A DNA stretch of 64,000 bases from Patiria miniata (taxonomy: Eukaryota; Echinodermata; Asteroidea; Valvatida; Asterinidae): the NCBI RefSeq assembly GCF_015706575.1, contig NW_024037069.1, positions 34,369,315 through 34,433,314 on the forward strand, in the 5' to 3' direction. Of the stretch, positions 24,901 through 33,138 are shown one piece after another. Both the position numbers and the translations under genes were made by a program. Under the pieces are notes generated by a model. That model searched no databases, had not been told where the DNA came from, and worked only from the letters and a program-made list of their open reading frames with translations. Every line of letters starts with the position of its first letter. The stretch's first letter is position 1.

Positions 24901-27900
24901 TACGTCAACGACGGAGCAGCAGCCAGCGATACTCCCAACAAACAGAAGCCCAAACCGACACCAAAACCACGCCAGAAGCAGGGTGAGCCAGAACCACATG
25001 CAGAAGAAGAGGGCGGCGAACAAGTGGAATTCGTACCACCACCTCCTGTCCGCAGGGATGAGCTGGCTGAATACATCCGCCAGAAGGAGGCGCAAGGCGA
25101 TAATGGATTCCTGGCAGACTACAAGGTAATAGTCCCTAAAAACCAGGCAAAGCTTGGCTCTTCCAAAGTAGCCTAATTCAATAATGTTTTCGATCCGAAA
25201 ACGAGAAAGGAGTCACATGTCCAGCACGTTATTAGATCAGTTAAAAGGCAACTGTGCAATGGCCAATTCAAGCGTTATGAAAGTAAGTGTAATGTCTTCA
25301 ACAGAGCGAATTGAGTCGTCTAAATAATGATAAACAGAAATGACCCAAACCTCAAAGTCTGCAATCTTTGGTTATTACCAGAGAAAGGATGTATAAGATT
25401 TAAGAAATAAATTTTCAGGGTATTTTACTGAGCTTTTAAAAGCTCTGTCACTGACATTAAATAACGCTGGAGTATCAGCACTCGTCGATTATAATGTAAG
25501 GTATAATCGTTCTTGTTTCATCCGAGTTTTGCCATGAGACATCATATTGCCATTTTTTTCTGGAAAATAAAACCTGAAAGTCCTCTTTTCAAAATTTGGG
25601 TTGAGGTGAAGTTGACAGTTGACTTATTTCTCTTAATCATGTCATCTTTAATTCACCGCAGTAGTTGCCGTGGTATATGTTTAATAGTTATTTTTTAAAG
25701 CCATAACTCACATAACTTGTATTCAAAGAACTTGTTTTTGTTTTGGTAATTACGCACAATTTAGTATCCTGATTAGACATGGAAAAACCAAATATAACAG
25801 TTATAAAATAATGAAACATATAATCCAGATTACTTTGTCTGTTTCAGTCGCTTCCCGATTTTCCACTACATCCATGGACAGTGGCAGCGAAACCAGAGAA
25901 CAGGGCCAAGAACCGATACGTCAATGTCATTGCATGTGTGTATTACAGTCTATCTAAGTGCCATTGATAGCTTTTATCAAACCAGCATTGTTTTTAATTT
26001 TAAAACAAATAAGGGATATTATGTAAATCTCAACGGAAAGACATCTTATCTGATTAATTAGTACGGTTAATTCGAAAGCTTGTAAACATTTTGCAAATTT
26101 CAAGTGACACTTAAAGTACACTCTGAAATTAGTCTAGTTACATTTGACGAGAAAGCTTTCAAATTTCCAGCCGGCCGACTCTATAACTATCGTCACCTGG
26201 GTGCAAGATTAAATGTTTTAAAGTCAAATCTAACTAGGTGTTGTACAGTGTAAGCTGTTAAAATCACGATCACCACCGACTGAAAACTATTTTGATGAAT
26301 TTTGAAAATGTTTTCCTACTTTTTAGAAACATTGTTTAAAAGGCTTTTGGACAAGAATTTTGTTCAATACCAAGTTGTGATTTCATTGTGTATTAATTGT
26401 TATTGTACGCAGACGACCATTCCCGCGTTGTACTTGACCTATTGGAAGGTGATCCTCATTCAGACTACATCAATGCCTGCTACATCGATGTAAGTCCATA
26501 ATTGATGTACTCCTTCAAGCTTAGTGAGTAAAACACCGATGGGGTATTCTGTTGAACTAGGTTCTAATCCAGACTCAATAAGTCTTCTCTTTTCAAATGA
26601 CAAATGAACATTAATTTCTTGACTTTAATTTCCCCCACCTGTTTGAACAAATGTAAGATTGCAGTAAGTCCACATTTTGTGGTGAAAAAAATGCTTGAAA
26701 ACATAAGGCTTGCTGCCGAATAAAATACTTTTGTGGATTTTGTGTTTGTGCCAAGTTTAAATAATGCAGTACGTCTTAAATTGGTTTTGCTTTGTAGGGA
26801 TACAAGACGGAGAACAAGTACATTGCAAGTCAAGGTAAATGCAATAGCAAAGTGGCCACTGTGTCTTGTAGTTTGGCAAGTTTAAACTCGTAAAGGCGCA
26901 CCCACTGAATTATCTACCAAATTATGTATTTTCCGTAATTAAATAAAAGTAGGTTTGAACATAGTCACAGCTGTTGAAATACCGACAACTGTCACAGACA
27001 GAGCTCACTGTTTTAGTACCAAAAACAGTTTCTTTTCAGAACCACACAAAGTCCCAAAGATGTGACCACACGTTGCTACTAAAACCATTTATATATTAAC
27101 GAACTTATTGTAATTCACTTTGCAGGACCCAACAAGGCATCTATCAAAGACATCTGGAGAATGGTCTGGCAGTTGGGCATCGATAAGATTGTCATGCTCA
27201 CCAATCCCATGGAAAACGGCAAGGTAACGTGCACACCCTGAAGTATTGAAACATTATGAGGTTTCGGCAAAAAATATCGCACAAATACTGTTGAAATCAC
27301 TCTTGCGAATCAGTATGAGGCGTTTGACCTTGGCTGTATAATAGAAGTTGGCTGGGAAATTTTGTCTTTTGAAAATTTCGAAAGTTTTAACAAAAATCAA
27401 CCCGGCGCAAAGTGGTTAAGAATGTTGCATATTTTTTTTTGCCGTATTCAGATGAAGTGCCTGCAATACTGGGCTGATACTGGATCTACCATTCTCTCAG
27501 GCATCGTGGTGACTACAGACAAAGAGGAGGTGTTCCTGGATTACACCATTCGTAATTTCAGCATTCACCCGGTAATCACTAAATTATATAATCATTATTT
27601 TATTTGGATCAGGGAAATCAATGTTTTTATCATAACATGCAGCTGAAACAGGCCGTGAATTAGGCGAGCCATACATACAGTCCTAAATAGTAGTATTTAG
27701 AACTATTTAAAGAAGAGTCGGGCGTGTTTTTATCGTGATATTCGTGCATCGGGCACCGTTGGCATAAACTTGTTATAGATGACACCCGCATCCAGACAAG
27801 AATAAACTTGTTTTTCAAAACGCAATACGAAACTTTATTTTTTTCAATGGATTTTAATCTGATAAGATCTTAGCATGGTTTAATGCAAACCGACTATTTA

Positions 27901-30900
27901 TTCAGGTTGGCAGCGAGGTTGCAGGAAGAGCGGTGAAGCAATTCCACTACACCACCTGGCCCGACATGAAGCCGCCAGAGTACCCAGCACCATTGCTCAA
28001 CTTCCTGCGATTGGTCAATGGACATCATAACCCGGGACGCACAATGGTGCATTGCAGGTACACTCACTTTTTACATTTCGCTGATATTGCAAGAAAATAC
28101 AAAGCCTCGTTGTTTACATCATTCTCATGAAGGTTTGGCTGGTGCGATTTAATTTAAAGAAACAATATCTAGTGATAGTTTTATTGATATTTACTCTTAA
28201 TCTAGCGCTGGAGTTGGACGCACTGGTACATTCATCGCCCTAGATGCGATGCAGGAACAAATGGCGCAGGAAGGACAAGTTGATGTTCTTGGCTTCATCT
28301 ACCAAATGAGACAGAATCGCATCAAGATGGTCCAGACACCGGTGAGTTTACGGGCACACAATCCAACAATAGCTATGGTTATAAGAGACTGCTGCGACTT
28401 TTGGCATTGCAGTATATCGGATGGAATATACAGAACCGAAGTGACATGAACCAATACCTGTTAATGCAATTAAAACTTGAAATCTCATAACATCATGACA
28501 CCTGTTTTGCTCAATAAACGTCCAGAATAGCCATTCATCTCTTAAGAAATGCATCTTTATTTTCAGGAGCAATACAAGTTCCTCTATGACGCTCTTCTGT
28601 CGGCCTCTCTGACTGGAGACACGACCTACAGTGTTGCAGACTTCCGCCAGAAACTGACGACTCTGAAAAAGAAGGACAAAGGAGCGAAGGAAACAGGCCT
28701 TCAGAAGCAGTTCGCGGTAAGTCAACAAGCCAGTAGCATTTTGGAAATTAAGATGGACACAATGGGAGGGCACTATTTCAGTAAAACTCTTTTGTGTTAC
28801 CCAGTCCAAATAGCACCATTCTGTTGTGTCCGCCACATCACAACAAGGCTATAATTGCAATAGTGAATCCACTCTAGGGTCAGATCGTTTGAAGCGATTC
28901 CACTATAGGGTGAGATCGTTTGACATCACAGTACCACGTGGCCATCCGGTTTTCCCGTGATCGGCCACCATTGCAGTAGGCAACCGTTTGGTTAGCAACC
29001 ACGTCTTGCGTGGTTGCACACTATCATGCGACAGTAGGGCATATTTTCACATAAAGTGATTTTACTAGATTTATGCACGCCTTCATTCATTATGCTCGTG
29101 TTTTTCAATCAGTAGACACGTTAAGGTCCTTTGGGCTCCTGTTATAATGCAAGCCAATAAAGTGAAAATTATAATTTGCCAAGAAATTATTTTCATCTTT
29201 GGGCCTTTTTATTTTGTTATTGGGGGTTCCTTTCCAGACTCTGATCCAGCTGAGCAATAGGCGAGTTAAAGTCGAAAAGAAGTCGGGACAGCTCCCTGAG
29301 AACAAGGACAAGAACAGATATCGGCATATCATACCAGGTGAGTCCAGACAACAAGTTGAGCTTCTGATTCTTTTTTGTCTCATAAGTTCTCTCTTAATCG
29401 TAGATGTCGCGTTATAAGTGTCGAAATGTGTATACTATTATATAACAAAACCCTAACACCCACTCCCAATGGCGCAATACTCACTGTTTCGTACGGTTTG
29501 AATAACTAATTTCATTTCATCATTATTATATTATATTATTCATCATCACCATCAAAACGTCCTACTTGGTACTTCTGAGAGATTTCATCCTTGAACTAAG
29601 TATTTCATCCTATGTCTTATCATCGCTTGCTTCACAGGTGACCGTTCTCGACCATTTCTGTCTACCAGAGTCCATGAAGATGAAACCAACTACATCAACG
29701 CAACCTTCTTGCCAGTAAGTATCTGAATCATATGAGATAACACCAACATTATACACGGTCTCCACTTGTCAACTTCTACAATAATTATTATAGGATTTTG
29801 TAGATACCCGCAAGTTATTCATCTTGATTGGTGTTCCCAACACGCACGAAAATAAATTGTTTGTTAATTTTCTTTTCTCCATTTCCATTTTAATTTTCAT
29901 TGAAGGGTAGGTAAAATTATTTTGTGACAGAATAAAGCTTCGTTGTTTTAATATTTTCCAACAACACATTTCAATGTTGCGTGGTGAAGCTCAGAAAAAA
30001 AATAAAGTTTTTTGCAGCTCTTCAGTTAGTATAATAATAACTTTTGTTATACCTCTGTCTGAATAACTTAATGTTCGTGACAGTTTGTGGCAGTCCTTCA
30101 GTTAGTATATAATAACTTTTGTTATACCTCTGTCTGAATAACTTTTGTTATACCTCTCTCTCGAATACTGCATTTTTATTGGCCTAGAACGATCACGTGT
30201 TAAGTTTATAAAAAGTCATGGCACAAAAATGTACAAAAATGCCAATATTATGTTTTCACAAAATGACGTCCCTGTTGGGTTGCCCGTAACAGGAAGTTTT
30301 TACACAATTAAAAAAACATAGCCTACCTAACAATACTCAATGAAAACGGTTCTTAATGCTTCTCTTTCCAACAGGGCTACCGTAAAAAGAACATGTACAT
30401 CGGTACGCAGATGCCCATGCCCAACACTGTCACTGATTTCTGGCGCTTGATGTACGACCACAAAGCGACCAGCATTGTGATGCTGAACACCTTTGATGTC
30501 AAAGACAAGGTATGATGACAGCTCGTGTCAATGTTTTTTTCCAAAAGTTACAACTGCTGGCCCCTACATTTAAATATCTAGAATTGAAATCGCCCACTTG
30601 AAAAAGCAATGCATGAAATTAATTTTCAGCAAAATAAGAAGATAATGATTTCAGTACAGATCCTTTGCATATATCCCCAAAGTAACCTGTCAAATGTTAA
30701 TTTGATTCAAGATCGTACTGTAACTAAACACCTTGTGACATTATTCCGTCTGCGTTGCTGTCACTAAGAAGAAATCAAGAATTGTAGGTAATTTTAACGA
30801 TCAGTAAGTTGACTGATTTTTGGACATATAAATCGTGTTTCGTGATGAAAATGGCCTTGCAATCTATGTTTGCCACTATTTTCTCAACAAGTGTAATATC

Positions 30901-33069
30901 CACTGAGCTAAAGGCTGAACAGGTTAGGTTCTGAACATTCTTCTTTGGATTTTGGGTTGTTTTATTAGTGCAAACGAACAAAATGTGTTAAAAGCAAATG
31001 ATCCTATATCCCTAAGTAAATCTAATACCTATTCACCCACCACAGGGGCGGAACCAGGAATTTTCGCCAGGGGGGGGGGGATTCGTCCACACAAAAAAAT
31101 CTGAAATGTAGACAGTTTTCTCCGGGACACTTGGCCTCCGAAAATCAATAGGTACCATACTTTTAATGGGGGCGCTGTTCAAATCCGACGATTATTAACA
31201 CAATAGTGTTAAGATACCCCCCAACCAAGCTGGCTCTGTCCATATTTTGTGCACAGGCGGATATTATTACCAATACATACAATACAATAATTTTGACAAA
31301 GTTGGGGGTTGCGGGTTTGAACCCCCCCCCCCCCCCCGGATCCGCGCCTGCACCAATTTGCTGATACGTGATATTTCAGCACGATGATTCTTTTTAAGGA
31401 TTTAAAATCAAATGCCATTTTGTCTTCTGATTATAGACCATGTGTCGCTACTGGCCGGAGAAGGGAACCATCAACTTTGGCAAGCTGTCTGTCGAACTTA
31501 TCCAGACCAAGCGATCCGACAGTGTGACACGATGCACCTTCACCCTGAAGAACACCACTAACGCGGTATATTAACTAATCCCCAAACAACTTTATCTTTA
31601 TAAATGAGCCTTGAGGTCTGAACTGTTCAACAAGATGTTGTAGGCTCGAGATGGCCGAGTCCCGTCCGAGAAAATTTGTTCTTACGTGCTTAAAAGCCTT
31701 AGATAGCACTGCAAATTCACAATTACAGCGTTTTGTCAGGTCGGGGCTTCCCATAATGTCAAGGCAATGGACACAACTTGCAAATATCAAAAAATAAAAA
31801 TGTCAAAAAATCAATTCAGGGCAAAAAGGAGAAAAAACCTTACTTGATGTCAAAATATCCTGAAATATCCTACTTGATTGAAAGTAAATGAAAGGATCAT
31901 GCATCATGTGAAATCGTTGCGCTTAGTTTGTTGTCATTTTTGAAGAAAAGGGGAATGACCATCATATTATTCGGTTAGGACCAAACCACCGCGCTTTCAT
32001 CGGAAATTCATGCTTTGCGTGGAAGATGGAAGATGCATTTTCACAGTTTACTCAAACAGAATTATACCGTATCTGTACTGAAATTTCTACAGGTTACTTT
32101 TCAACAACATGCTTGAGATTGATTTTACTACAGTCCAGGTGCTAATTACATCGATGTGCTTACCATAAAATGGTTCTTGGCAAATTTAATTGCCCAGCAA
32201 CCATCCTAAGAGAAAATTGTCTCATCACGCAGAACACGTCGCAAGGCATATTGGCTGGTATTCTGCTTTTGCCAGGCAGAACTTCGCTATCTACAGCTAA
32301 TTTTGTTCTGAGCGAAACTGTGTCTATAAATCTTTTACAGTCCGAGGAAGCACGCACCATCACCCAATTCCAATACCACGACTGGCCCTCCGACCAGGAG
32401 ATACTGAATTCCGTGCCAGGAATGCTGACCCTCATGGATCTCACTCGAAAGTGGAACGGAGACAAAGGACCCATTGTTGTCCACTGCATGTAAGTCGAAG
32501 GGGAATTTTGGATGTGAAAAAGAGTATTGTTGAAATGTATTACATTTGTCTGGGACGCGGTTCGACTTGGATCGGTACACTTTATTGATTTCCAAAACAT
32601 TAGTGATAAACGAAGACAAATTTAGTGGCATCAATTCCAGTTCAAGCATTTTTAGGCCAGTCTTCTGAGTAGGGTGTATAAGCATTCGGCATTTTTGCCG
32701 GACTTTGGAAACTGTAACGAAAGTGTCTGACGTTGGTTAACCGGAAAGTGTCGTTGGAAAAGGGAAAAGTAAACACCGTTGTAGATTGAGAAGTGTTAAG
32801 TATTAAATACTAAATTGAAGTATAATTAAAGAGAAGTTTTATCTTAAGTACTTGCTTGCATGTGTATAACCAATAACAGTAAGGTATATGCAACCGTAAG
32901 AATAATATGATGTTAAGTCCCTTTCGGTGTTTTGAAATATTTCATTAAATGAGAATGCCAAACTTAAGTTTTCGTATTGTAATATAAAATTTTGGACCTT
33001 TTTGGTAGTATCTTTCTTGAATCATTGAAGACCATTGTAAGGAGATAATTATCATTATTATTATTATTG

Positions 33070-33138
<69 letters not shown>

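Noticed and set aside
28348..28836. 162-residue minus-strand ORF opposite the D1 Q-loop exon
   Set aside because: It lies antisense to a proven PTP exon and two introns, with no family signature.
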